NCBI GenBank assembly: GCA_963835775.1
Contig: CAWIHB010000007.1
Location: forward strand, 248,001-312,000
Direction of reading: 5' to 3'
DNA from: Palsa-504 sp963835775
GTDB taxonomy: Bacteria > Actinomycetota > Actinomycetes > Streptosporangiales > Streptosporangiaceae
DNA length: 64,000 nucleotides
The notes under the pieces are model-generated. The model made no database searches. It was not told where the DNA came from and was given only the letters and a program-made list of their open reading frames with translations. The translations under genes and the position numbers were made by a program. Shown here in pieces: positions 6,994 to 15,143 of this stretch (positions within the stretch are counted from its first letter, which is position 1; each line of letters opens with the position of its first letter).

Positions 6994-8648
6994 AGGTTGA
7001 CCGGATTACCCTGGCCGGCCCGCAGGCGGCAGAGCTGGATGAAGTGCTCGGGATTGAGGAACAGCTCGTTCAGCTCGGCCATCTCGTCCATGGTGATGCC
7101 CTCGGGCCGCCGGATCAGGTAGTCCAGGTACTGGAAGGCATCCTTGGCGCCGAACCCGACGTGATGCGCGCCGAGCACCTGGCGTGAGTCGGCGTCGATG
7201 ACGAGCTTGAGCCAGCCGGACAGGATGGGCCGGGTGAAGGCGTACAGCATCGACCCCTCGGCGGCCGGCAGGGCGAACGTCTCCGGGTCGGCGTCGTCGG
7301 GCGGCATCTGGATCTTGATCACGTTGCGGTACCGGTCCTTGGCCTCGGCCTCGGACAGGCCGCACCAGGTCACCTCGTAGGTGGTGTGCAGGAAGTCGGG
7401 GTAGGCGGTGTAGTCGAACTCGTAGTCCTCGCCCATGATGTTGCGGGCCGCGCCGACGCCGCACTTGCGGGCCTTGAACATTTCCATCGGCGGCCCGACC
7501 AGGTCTCCGGCCGCGTACACGCCGGGCACCGAGGTCCGCATGTGCGTGTCGGCGATCACGAAGCCGCGCTCGTCGGTGGCCAGCCCGAGGGAGGCGTACA
7601 TGCTCAGGTCGGGGCGCTCGCCGGTGCCGACGAACACGAAATCGGTGTCGATCTGCCCGACCTCGCCGCCGGGCGCCCGGTAGCGCACGCCGGTGACCTT
7701 ACCGTTGCCCAGCACCTCGAGCAGTTCGGCGCCGGGCACGATCTCGATGCCCCGGTCCGCCATCATGGCCACCACGTAATCCCGCAGGCCGGCGTCCACG
7801 TGATGCAGGGTGGCCGTCTCCATCAGCGGGCTGCGGGTCAGGATGGTGGTCCGGCACCCGGTGGCGTGGAAGAACGACCCGTACTCCATGGCCACCTTGG
7901 AGCCGCCCACGATGACGCAGCGGTTCGGCTCGTAGTCCAGGTCCTCGATCAGGCTGGCGAAGTCGAAGACGCCCTTGCGCCCGATGCCGGGGACGTCCGG
8001 GTAGACCGTCCGCGCGCCGGTGCACAGGACCAGGTTCCTGGCCCGGAACCGCTGCCCCTCGACCTCGACGGTGTGCTCGTCGATGATCGTGGCGGGCGCG
8101 TTGACGATGTACTCCATGTCCAGCTGTTCCTTGGACTGCCAGTTCATGATGGCGTGCGGGTAGGAACGGCCCGCCTTGAACAGGTCGACGATCTGCAAGA
8201 TGCTGGCCTGCTTCTCGTCGAACGGCGGGTACCACAGCTGGCCCTGCATGTGCCGGGCCAGGTCGAGCTCGCGGGCGCATTCGGAGAACAGGTGATGCGG
8301 GACGCAGGCCTGGTGCGGGCAGGAGCCGCCCAGGAAGGGCCAGGCGTCGACGGTGAGCTGCCGGCCGCCGCGGGCCCTGAGGAAGGCCGAGCCGAACCGG
8401 CCGCTGGCGCCGCCGCCGACGAAGATGGCGTCGTACTCGCGGCTGTCCTCATCCGGCCCGGCCACGTTCCACAGGCCCTCGGTGTTGTCGCCGGGGTGGG
8501 CGACGATGTCGTCGATCAGCAGGGCCCACTCGCCCACGGTCAGCGGGGCGCCGTCCGCGCCGCGGTCACCGGCGGCCAGTTCGCCGAGCGCATGGGTCCG
8601 GGCCCGGAGCGAGGCGAAGTTATCCGAAGGGTGGCGTACGTCGATCAT
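6990..8648 (-). CDS. xecC: NADPH:2-ketopropyl-CoM oxidoreductase/carboxylase (2-KPCC)-like
   Basis: A 552-residue flavin disulfide oxidoreductase. The N-terminal FAD site (VGGGASGRFGSAFLR) is followed by WPFLGGSCPHQACVPHHLF with the redox cysteines C110 and C115. The dimer-interface part keeps GAHHVGFGAKDAFQYL and ends LFLNPEHFIQL. In the Xanthobacter enzyme the usual catalytic His is replaced by Phe501 and His506 is close by; F530 and H535 match these here. That replacement is the hallmark of the CO2-fixing enzyme, which cleaves 2-ketopropyl-CoM with NADPH and carboxylates the product to acetoacetate. It is the first intact enzyme gene of the group, about 30 residues longer than XecC at the N-terminus; no strong ribosome-binding site precedes ATG 8648. 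Confidence 0.93.
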   Translation of the reverse strand: MIDVRHPSDNFASLRARTHALGELAAGDRGADGAPLTVGEWALLIDDIVAHPGDNTEGLWNVAGPDEDSREYDAIFVGGGASGRFGSAFLRARGGRQLTVDAWPFLGGSCPHQACVPHHLFSECARELDLARHMQGQLWYPPFDEKQASILQIVDLFKAGRSYPHAIMNWQSKEQLDMEYIVNAPATIIDEHTVEVEGQRFRARNLVLCTGARTVYPDVPGIGRKGVFDFASLIEDLDYEPNRCVIVGGSKVAMEYGSFFHATGCRTTILTRSPLMETATLHHVDAGLRDYVVAMMADRGIEIVPGAELLEVLGNGKVTGVRYRAPGGEVGQIDTDFVFVGTGERPDLSMYASLGLATDERGFVIADTHMRTSVPGVYAAGDLVGPPMEMFKARKCGVGAARNIMGEDYEFDYTAYPDFLHTTYEVTWCGLSEAEAKDRYRNVIKIQMPPDDADPETFALPAAEGSMLYAFTRPILSGWLKLVIDADSRQVLGAHHVGFGAKDAFQYLDYLIRRPEGITMDEMAELNELFLNPEHFIQLCRLRAGQGNPVNL

Positions 8649-8753
8649 GCTGTTCAGGTTCGCCCGGCGGCGGGCGGGCCGGGCAGGTCACCGCGGGACG
8701 AAGAACCGCGCGGCCATCGCCCCAGTAGATCGAGCGCCCCGGCAGATCAGGGC

Positions 8754-9723
8754 TCAGCGCTCGTGGTACAGCGCCTGCAGGGTGCCCCAGGCCCGGGTGG
8801 CGAGCTGCAGGTTGAAGTGGACGTCGGGATCGTTCAGGTCCAGGCCGGTGAGCTCGCGGATCCGCTGCAGCCGGTACTTCAGCGTGCTCTTGTGCACAGA
8901 GAGCACGGCGGCGGTCGCGTCGTAGTTGCCGCCGTGCTCCAGGTACTGGGTGAGCGTGTGCACCAGGGTACGGTTCCGGCTGCCCCGGCCCGGCCCAGGC
9001 GGACAGGTTGCCGTAACGGTCCTCGATGACCACGGACATGCCGGTGAGCTCGTGCAGGGCCTTGGCGATGCCGGGCTGGCCCTCGCCGGAGACCGCCACC
9101 CGGGTCAGCCGGTCGTGGATGTCCATGGTGCGTCGCAGGCTGGCCACCGTGTCGGCCAGCGTGGCGTTGGCGGTGGCGAGTTCGGCCGCGGTGGCGCGTT
9201 CCCGGGCGTGCAGCCGGGCGTTGGACACGGCCACGCCGGTCTGCTGGGCGATGACCTGGATGCCGAACCGCTCGTCGGCGGTCGGCTCCCGGGCGCAGGA
9301 CGCGACCAGGTGGCCGAGCGGGCCGCCCGCGCCGCGCAGCGGGTAGGCCCAGGCCCAGGCGCGGCCGGGCAGCTCGACCTTGCCGCCGCCGCTGCCGCAG
9401 GCGGCCAGCTGAGCGGTCAGGCCGGGCGGCGGGGAACTCGCCGGGCCCAAGGGGTCCAGGCCCGGGCGCCACTGGCCGTCGCCGAAGCTGTAGCCGTCAA
9501 TCCGCCACGGGCCGAGCCCGGGCGCGGACGAGGCGGCCAGGTCCAGGATCTGGTCCTCGCTGACCGATTCGGTCATCAGCAGCGAGATGACGAGCAGGGC
9601 CCGGAACTCGCTGAGCCGCTCGCGCAGGTGCTCGTCGGCCGCGCCCGCGGACCGCACGGGCAGCGTAGTTACGGTGCTGGCGGGGCTCGCGGGGACGGCC
9701 TGGGCGGCGGGGTCGGCGGTCAT
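8754..9723 (-). pseudogene. PucR/CdaR-type regulator, internally deleted and frameshifted
   Basis: The first about 250 codons from ATG 9723 match the GAF-like half of the intact regulator at 3644-5359 (RALLVISLLMTES, GIQVIAQQTGVAVSNARLH, EDRYGNLSAWAGPGQPEPYP). Directly after PYP the sequence jumps to the C-terminal HTH (HTLTQYLEHGGNYDATAAVL, STLKYRLQRIRELTG), but in another frame. Compared with the paralogue, roughly residues 239-505 are missing, about 800 bases. The junction lies near 8960-8970. The N-terminal frame reads on to nonsense and stops at 8620; the HTH could only be made from a GTG at 8963 as a 69-residue fragment. Loss is probably real, but an assembly collapse cannot be excluded. 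Confidence 0.85.
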
Positions 9724-9735
9724 GGCCCGAGCGGG

Positions 9736-10344
9736 TCACATGCGGGCGGACTTGAGGAACTCATCCGGTCCGACGTAGTAGGGGTTCTCGACCAGGATGC
9801 CCCGGACCAGCACCTGGGGATGGGTCTTGACGATGTTGATGACGACCTCGCCGCTGAACCGGTCCAGGTCATACAGGCACAGCACCACCACCGGGGAGCT
9901 GGAGGTGACCCGGTTCAGCTCGGACTCGTAGTCGACCAGGTGCTCCACGCCCGGCGCGTCGCGCAGGGCCCAGGTCATCTCGCCGGCCAGGCGGCAGAAC
10001 GAGTACCCCTCATGCTCGGCCTTGGTCAGGCCCTCGGTCCAGAAGGTGAGCATGTCGCTGGTGGTGAACTCGCCGCCCGCCAGGTAGGTCGACTCGGGCA
10101 GGTGGACGTCCAGCTGGCCGTCCGGGCAGCCGGGCCCGGCCGGGTCCCGGGTCAGCGACTTCAGCCGCTTGGCCGTGAAGGCCGAGTCCACGATGCAGAT
10201 GCACTTGTCCCCGGCGGTCAGGCCCGCGCCCAGGTAGGCGGTCAGCAGCCGGTCCCGGTCGCTGTCACCCTGGTAGAACGCGCAGACGTGGCTGCCAGGG
10301 AGCAGCTCGATCTCGTCGATGCCGCTTGGTACCGTTCCGGTCAT
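9736..10344 (-). CDS. MEDS-domain sensory protein
   Basis: A full-length MEDS (DcmR-type sensory) protein of about 202 residues: GSHVCAFYQGD near the N-terminus, GDKCICIVDSAF, STYLAGGEFTTSDML, then the YESELNRV block and the closing LCLYDLDRFSGEVVINIVKT with ENPYYVGPDEFL. The family is found next to methyl-compound and C1 metabolism and is often fused to histidine kinases or HTH domains; here it stands alone, so it probably acts through a partner. It lies 12 bases upstream of the broken PucR gene and heads the minus-strand CoM cluster. ATG 10344 is taken; a GTG at 10359 in the same frame is an alternative. A second MEDS gene closes the cluster at 1-485. Confidence 0.82.
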   Translation of the reverse strand: MTGTVPSGIDEIELLPGSHVCAFYQGDSDRDRLLTAYLGAGLTAGDKCICIVDSAFTAKRLKSLTRDPAGPGCPDGQLDVHLPESTYLAGGEFTTSDMLTFWTEGLTKAEHEGYSFCRLAGEMTWALRDAPGVEHLVDYESELNRVTSSSPVVVLCLYDLDRFSGEVVINIVKTHPQVLVRGILVENPYYVGPDEFLKSARM

Positions 10345-10426
10345 TTGCCCCACCACCACGATCGCGATACCCCGGATAGTACGCCTCTACCCGTCATTTG
10401 CCGCCCCGCGAAGGAGCGATCAGGTC

Positions 10427-10936
10427 GTGATCACCGTGTCGCCTGCCGAGCCCGGGGACGCCCCGGCCATCGCCGGGCTGCTCGAGGAGCTGGGACAGTT
10501 CTACGGCACGCCGGCGGCCAGCCCGCTGGACCAGCGGGTGGCCCAGGTCGGCCAGGCGCTGTTCGCCGACCCCCCGGCCGGCTGCGCCCTGCTGGCCCGG
10601 GAGGAGCCGGCCGGGCCGGGGGCACTGGCCGGGGCGGGGGCACTGGCCGGGCTGGCGGCGTACTCGTTCCTGTGGCCGGCCATCGGGCCGACCCGGTCGC
10701 TGTACCTGAAGGAGCTGTACGTGCCGGCCGCCTACCGGGGCCGGGGCGTCGGGAAGCTGCTCATACGGGCGGTGTTCGAGGCCGCCGCCCGGCACGGATG
10801 CAGCCGGGTCGAGTGGACCACTGACGTCACCAACACCGGTGCCCAGGCGTTCTACGGCCGGCTGGGCCTGTCCAGGTACCCGTCCAAGGTCTTCTACCGG
10901 GTCGAGACCGGCGGCGTCGGCTGGCCGACCATCTGA
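10427..10936 (+). CDS. GNAT family N-acetyltransferase
   Basis: A 169-residue GNAT protein. The acetyl-CoA site is seen as the strand LYLKELYVPAAYRG followed by RGRGVGKLLIRAVFEAAARHG (the R/Q-x-x-G-x-G/A loop), and the C-terminal VTNTGAQAFYGRLGL typical of the family. The substrate cannot be told. GTG 10427 is chosen because AAGGAG lies ten bases before it; the frame is open further upstream but without a site. It contains a small duplicated ALAGAG stretch (about residues 66-75). It is divergent from the MEDS gene at 9736-10344, and the 82 bases between them must carry both promoters. Confidence 0.87.
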   Translation: MITVSPAEPGDAPAIAGLLEELGQFYGTPAASPLDQRVAQVGQALFADPPAGCALLAREEPAGPGALAGAGALAGLAAYSFLWPAIGPTRSLYLKELYVPAAYRGRGVGKLLIRAVFEAAARHGCSRVEWTTDVTNTGAQAFYGRLGLSRYPSKVFYRVETGGVGWPTI

Positions 10937-11041
10937 TTGTTCATCTGCTGGCCCGCTTAGCGGCGCCGTCTACTGGGAAGCGATCATCTCGAGCGGTGGT
11001 GGCCGGCCGGGCGGCCACAAAACCGTCCGCCCCAGGCGGCC

Positions 11042-11053
11042 GTTACGCGTAAC
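11042..11053. promoter_or_regulatory. Perfect 12-bp palindrome GTTACGCGTAAC
   Basis: A perfect inverted repeat 18 bases upstream of the zinc-ribbon gene start at 11071. It could be an operator for a dimeric repressor. No matching second copy was found nearby, so its role is a guess. Confidence 0.35.
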
Positions 11054-11070
11054 ATTCAGGTCCAGGGGGT

Positions 11071-11709
11071 GTGGTGACCGACACCCGGAAGTGCGAGCAG
11101 TGCGGCGTGGCGTTCACGCCGCGGCGTGAGCACGCCCGGTTCTGCTCGGCCCGCTGCCGGGTGGCATGGAACCGGCGCCACGTCGGCGAGTCCCCGGACG
11201 GGGCCAGCGCGCTGGACTGGACCATCGCCGCGATGCGGGAGACTGTCGACCGGCTGCTGCGGGCCCGGGGCGGGGACCAGCCGCACGCCTTCGCCGCGAT
11301 CAGCGAGGCGGTGTGGTGGGTCACCCTGGTCGACGCCACCCTGGTGCGCTACCACCCGGACGCCTACGACGCCGCGCTGGCCGCGCACACCGAACCGGAG
11401 CGGCTGGTCATCGAGGGCACGTTCGGCGGCCTTAGGTTCGTGCGGAACTGGATGGGCTACCACGCGGACCACTCCGACTTCATCCAGCCGCAGCGCGGCG
11501 AAGCCAGCCCCAGCCCGCTCGCGGCCTGGACCTGGCGGTCGCTGCCCGAGCCGGTCCTGGCCGCCCTGCCGGCCCGCGGCCAGGAATGGGAGCGGATCCG
11601 CTACCTGGACTACCAGGCCAGGCTGGCCGGCCACCCGATCGGCGACACCTTCGGGCGGGCGGCCGCCTTCCTGCGCCGGGCCTTCGAGGACAGCCTCAGT
11701 TACACCTGA
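11071..11709 (+). CDS. Conserved actinobacterial protein with N-terminal CGNR-like zinc ribbon
   Basis: A 212-residue protein of unknown function. The first 35 residues hold a treble-clef-like cysteine set: C-x2-C (KCEQCGVAF) and C-x3-C (FCSARCRVAWNRRH), the pattern of short MYND/FCS-type or zf-CGNR-like fingers that bind nucleic acid or protein. The remaining part is helical and acidic with many Trp (EAVWWVTLVDATLVRYH, FVRNWMGYHADH) and has no recognised motif. GTG 11071 or GTG 11074 can serve as start; AGGGGG lies just before. It is a single gene between the acetyltransferase and phaC. Confidence 0.75.
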   Translation: MVTDTRKCEQCGVAFTPRREHARFCSARCRVAWNRRHVGESPDGASALDWTIAAMRETVDRLLRARGGDQPHAFAAISEAVWWVTLVDATLVRYHPDAYDAALAAHTEPERLVIEGTFGGLRFVRNWMGYHADHSDFIQPQRGEASPSPLAAWTWRSLPEPVLAALPARGQEWERIRYLDYQARLAGHPIGDTFGRAAAFLRRAFEDSLSYT

Positions 11710-11857
11710 CGCGGCCAGGGCGGCAGGACGGCAGGTTCTGCGGGGCCGGGCCAGGCATAGCCGGGGGCGCGGCGGGTAGCCGGCGGACCATCGTCCCTTT
11801 ACGCGCCGCGGGCCGCACAAGTAACGTCGGAGGTCAGGCGCACAACCCGGAGGCAAC

Positions 11858-13582
11858 ATGACCGCACAGGAGCAGGCGTGGCAGGCGGCGGAGTCGGCGG
11901 CCGCGGTGCTGGGCCCGGAGGCGGGCGTGTTCGCCTCGGCCGATTCGGCCGGGCTGGGTGAGGCCACGCTCGCGGTGCTGAAGCGGGCGGCGCAGCAGCG
12001 GGCCGTGGTGGGCGCCGCGTGGCAGCGGTTCTTTACCAGCGTGGCCGCGGCCGGCCCGGTGGCGGCGGCTCGCTGGCTGGGCGTGGAGGCCCCGCCGCCG
12101 GTAGCCATACCCGAGGGTGACAAGCGGTTCGCGGACAAGACCTGGACCGACAACCCGGCCTTCTTCGCGCTGCGGCAGGGCTACCTGGCCACCTCCCAGC
12201 TGGTCAGCGACCTGCTGGAGGCCGGGTCCGGGGACGCCACCGACGACGCCAAGGCCCGGCTGGCGGCCGGGTTCATGGTGGACGCCATCGCCCCGACGAA
12301 CTTCCTGTTCACCAACCCGGCCGCGCTCAAGCGCGCGTTCGAGACCAGCGGGGCCAGCGTGGCCGCCGGGGCCAGGCAGTTCGCCGACAACCTGGTCAAC
12401 AACAACGGCCGGCCCCGCCAGGTGGACACCCGGCCGTTTCATGTCGGGGAGAACCTGGCCGCCACTCCGGGGAAGGTCGTGTTCAAGAACGACCTGATGG
12501 AGCTCATCCAGTACGCGCCGCAGACCAAGCAGGTCCGGGCCATCCCGGTGCTGGCCAGCCCGCCCTGGATCAACAAGTACTACGTCATGGACCTGGCCCC
12601 GGGCCGCAGCTTCCTGGAGTGGGCGGTGCAGCACGAGCGCACCGTGTTCGCCATCTCCTACCGTAACCCGGACGTCTCCATGAGGGGCACCACGCTGGAT
12701 GACTATCTCATCCATGGCCCCCGGGAAGCACTGGACGTCATCACCGACATCACCGGTGCGCCCAAGATCGACATCATCGGGCTGTGCCTGGGCGGCGCGC
12801 TGACCGCCATGCTGGCCGCCTACCTGACCGAGAAGGGCGACGACCGGCTGGGCACCATCACCCTGCTCAACACCCTGCTGGACTACAGCGAGCCCGGTGT
12901 GCTCGGCACCTTCACCGACGAGAAGACCGTGGCCAGGCTGGAGAAGCAGATGGCGGCCAAGGGCCTGCTGGAGGGCAGCCAGATGGCGGGCACCTTCGAC
13001 ATGCTGCGGGCCAACGACCTCATCTTCAACTACGTGGTGTCGAACTGGCTGATGGGCCAGGAACCGCCGGCCTTCGACATCCTGGCCTGGAACGGCGACA
13101 GCACCCGGATGCCCGCCGCCATGCACTCGTTCTACCTGCGCTCGCTGTACATGCGGAACGAACTGGCCCGCGGCGAGCTCGAACTGGCCGGGCAGCGGCT
13201 GTCGCTGTCCGACGTGCACAACGACACCTACGTGGTCGGCGCGATCAACGACCACATCGTGCCCTGGCACGGTTCCTACAAGACCATCGGGCTGATGGGC
13301 GGCCACGTCAGGTACGTGCTGTCCAGCGGCGGTCACATCGCCGGCATCGTCAACCCGCCCGGCCCCAAGGCCTGGTACGAAGTCGCCGACGACGCCCAGG
13401 GGGCCCTCACCGCCGACGCCGAGGCCTGGCAGGCCGCGGCGAGCAGGCAGCGCGGGTCGTGGTGGGAGGACTGGACCGCGTGGTCCGACGCCCGGGCCGG
13501 CGAGCACGTCACGCCGCCGCCGACCGGCAGCAAGCGGTACCGGCCGATCGGCGACGCCCCGGGAGAGTACGTGTTCGGCTAA
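11858..13582 (+). CDS. phaC: Class I polyhydroxyalkanoate synthase PhaC
   Basis: A 574-residue alpha/beta-hydrolase-type PHA polymerase, the usual length of class I enzymes. The lipase-like box GLCLGG carries the catalytic Cys310; Asp465 (NDHIVPW) and His493 (GGHIAG) complete the triad. The family blocks FADKTWTDNPAF, NWIMG-like NWLMG, and PPWINKYYVMDL are present. It polymerises (R)-3-hydroxyacyl-CoA, usually 3-hydroxybutyryl-CoA, at the surface of storage granules. The start ATG has GGAGG just upstream. The reductase phaB follows after 38 bases, so the pair forms a small operon. A beta-ketothiolase is not in view. Confidence 0.96.
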   Translation: MTAQEQAWQAAESAAAVLGPEAGVFASADSAGLGEATLAVLKRAAQQRAVVGAAWQRFFTSVAAAGPVAAARWLGVEAPPPVAIPEGDKRFADKTWTDNPAFFALRQGYLATSQLVSDLLEAGSGDATDDAKARLAAGFMVDAIAPTNFLFTNPAALKRAFETSGASVAAGARQFADNLVNNNGRPRQVDTRPFHVGENLAATPGKVVFKNDLMELIQYAPQTKQVRAIPVLASPPWINKYYVMDLAPGRSFLEWAVQHERTVFAISYRNPDVSMRGTTLDDYLIHGPREALDVITDITGAPKIDIIGLCLGGALTAMLAAYLTEKGDDRLGTITLLNTLLDYSEPGVLGTFTDEKTVARLEKQMAAKGLLEGSQMAGTFDMLRANDLIFNYVVSNWLMGQEPPAFDILAWNGDSTRMPAAMHSFYLRSLYMRNELARGELELAGQRLSLSDVHNDTYVVGAINDHIVPWHGSYKTIGLMGGHVRYVLSSGGHIAGIVNPPGPKAWYEVADDAQGALTADAEAWQAAASRQRGSWWEDWTAWSDARAGEHVTPPPTGSKRYRPIGDAPGEYVFG

Positions 13583-13620
13583 CCCCTGGCCGCGGCGGCC
13601 GGCAACCAACGGAGGTAGGC

Positions 13621-14361
13621 GTGGCTGACATGAACGGGCAGGTCGCCCTGGTCACCGGCGGGACCCGCGGCATCGGGCTGGCCATCTGCGAACGGCTGAT
13701 CAACCGGGGGGTGACGGTGGCGGCAGGCTACGCCGGCCGGCACGACCACGCCAAGGAGTTCGCCGACAAGTACGCCGACCGGGGCGTGTCCATCCACCAG
13801 GGCAACGTGGGCCACAACGAGGACGTCATGCGCGTCTTCGGCGAGGTCCTCGACCGGCACGGGCACGTGGACATCCTGATCAACAACGCCGGCATCACCG
13901 TGGACAAGACGGTGCGCAAAATGGCGCCCGAGGAGTGGGACCACGTCATCCACGTCAACCTGTCCGGCGCGTTCTACGTATCCCGGGCCGTGCTGCAGCA
14001 CATGCTGGACCGCGGCTACGGCCGGATCATCATGATCTCCTCGGTGATCGGGTCGGCCGGCGGGTTCGGGCAGGCGAACTACGCGGCGGCCAAGTCGGGG
14101 ATGTTCGGCCTGACCATGAGCCTGGCGCTGGAGACGGCGAGCAAGGGCATCACGGTCAACACGGTCACGCCCGGGTTCATCACCACCGAGATGACCTCGG
14201 TCATCCCGGCCGCCGCGATGGACAAGATCGTGACCAGGATCCCGGTCGGCCGGCTCGGCGAGCCGGCCGAGGTGGCCCGGGTGGTGGAGTTCCTGGCCGA
14301 CCCGGAGTCGGGGTACATCACCGGGCAGGTCTACTCGGTCAACGGCGGCCTTTACATGTAG
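13621..14361 (+). CDS. phaB: Acetoacetyl-CoA reductase PhaB
   Basis: A 246-residue short-chain dehydrogenase: GGTRGIG (13-19), NNAG (88-91), S141, Y154 and K158. The segment GFGQANYAAAKSGMFG and the C-terminal TGQVYSVNGGLYM are typical of PhaB, which reduces acetoacetyl-CoA to (R)-3-hydroxybutyryl-CoA with NADPH for PhaC. Basic residues after the second strand (GYAGRHDHAK) fit NADPH. GTG 13621 is chosen because GGAGG ends five bases before it; ATG 13630 is too far. It is the last gene of the phaCB operon and faces a strong terminator. FabG is the alternative, but the neighbour decides. Confidence 0.92.
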   Translation: MADMNGQVALVTGGTRGIGLAICERLINRGVTVAAGYAGRHDHAKEFADKYADRGVSIHQGNVGHNEDVMRVFGEVLDRHGHVDILINNAGITVDKTVRKMAPEEWDHVIHVNLSGAFYVSRAVLQHMLDRGYGRIIMISSVIGSAGGFGQANYAAAKSGMFGLTMSLALETASKGITVNTVTPGFITTEMTSVIPAAAMDKIVTRIPVGRLGEPAEVARVVEFLADPESGYITGQVYSVNGGLYM

Positions 14362-14363
14362 CG

Positions 14364-14390
14364 GGATACCACGGACCGTTCGGCCTAAAA
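14364..14390 (+). repeat. Dispersed motif copy 1 (core CACGGACCGTTCGGC)
   Basis: GGATAC, the core CACGGACCGTTCGGC, then CTAAAA. Just after the phaB stop. Confidence 0.6.
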
Positions 14391-14403
14391 ATGAACTAGG
14401 CGC

Positions 14404-14439
14404 GAGGCCGGACGGGCCAAACACGGTCCGTCCGGCCTC
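14404..14439. terminator. Bidirectional terminator between phaB and the lipoprotein gene
   Basis: A perfect 12-bp stem (GAGGCCGGACGG at 14404-14415 with CCGTCCGGCCTC at 14428-14439) around a 12-base loop. It lies between two convergent genes. There is no strong U tract. Confidence 0.75.
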
Positions 14440-14451
14440 CCGGTTTGTCCG

Positions 14452-15143
14452 CTACGGGTTGACGACCAGGCGGAACGTGCCGCCGAAGGCCGTGACCCCG
14501 TTGCCGTTGCCGGCCGGGGCGGCGCCGCCGCTGGCGGTGGGGGCCAGGGCCTCGTGGCTGAACAGGTAGAGCGGGTGGCCGTACCAGGTGACCTGGCTCA
14601 GCCAGCCGGGGATGCGGATCTCGCCGATGCCGTAGCCGCTCACGCCGGCGTGCCCGGGCACACCGCTGGTCAGCAGCGGCGGCCAGGCGCGGGCGCAGAC
14701 GCCGCTGGCTGAGCAGGCCGCGCGGTAGTACGGCGCGTCGCCGCTGAACGTGTAGACCGGGAAGTTGACCCAGCCGATGCCGGTCATGAACGGCTCGGCC
14801 AGCACCTTCTTGCCGCCCACCTTGGTTGTGGTCAGCGTCCCGGCCCAGGGCACCGGCTCACCGCCGGCCGAGATCAGCCACCAGACCCCGCGCCACGGCG
14901 GCAGGCCCGGCTCGAACCAGCCTTCGCCGGTGACCGCGCCGGCCTGCTGGTCGAACAGGTACAGCGGGTGCCCGGCGTAGGTGACCTGCCAGCCGACGCC
15001 CTTGCGGTAGACCGAGACCCGGCCGAGCAGGGACTGGTGCACGCCGGGGCCCGCGACGGGTTTGCCGGTGGTGGTGATGGCGGGCCGGCGGCGATGACGG
15101 CCACCACGAGCAGGACCACGGCCAGGTGGCGGGCGAACTTCAC
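14452..15143 (-). pseudogene. Secreted-repeat lipoprotein, signal peptide out of frame by one base
   Basis: The body (14452 to about 15090) has two copies of the secreted-repeat motif (WQVTYAGHPLYLF and QVTWYGHPLYLF, each with W-Y-G/A-x-P-L-Y-x-F) typical of the PF03640 lipoproteins. Upstream, GTG 15143 overlaps the stop of the DUF4405 gene (GTGA) and begins a clear signal sequence (KFARHLAVVLLVVAVIAAG), but in another frame. The interval 14452-15143 is 692 bases, one short of a whole number of codons. A single lost base in the GC run near 15078-15090 would explain it. Either this strain has a broken gene or the base was missed in sequencing. A restart inside the body (GTG 15042) would lack a signal peptide. 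Confidence 0.8.

Noticed and set aside
14452..15042. Lipoprotein gene as a normal cytoplasmic protein from GTG 15042
   Set aside because: Secreted-repeat proteins need a signal peptide, and one is present one base out of frame just upstream.
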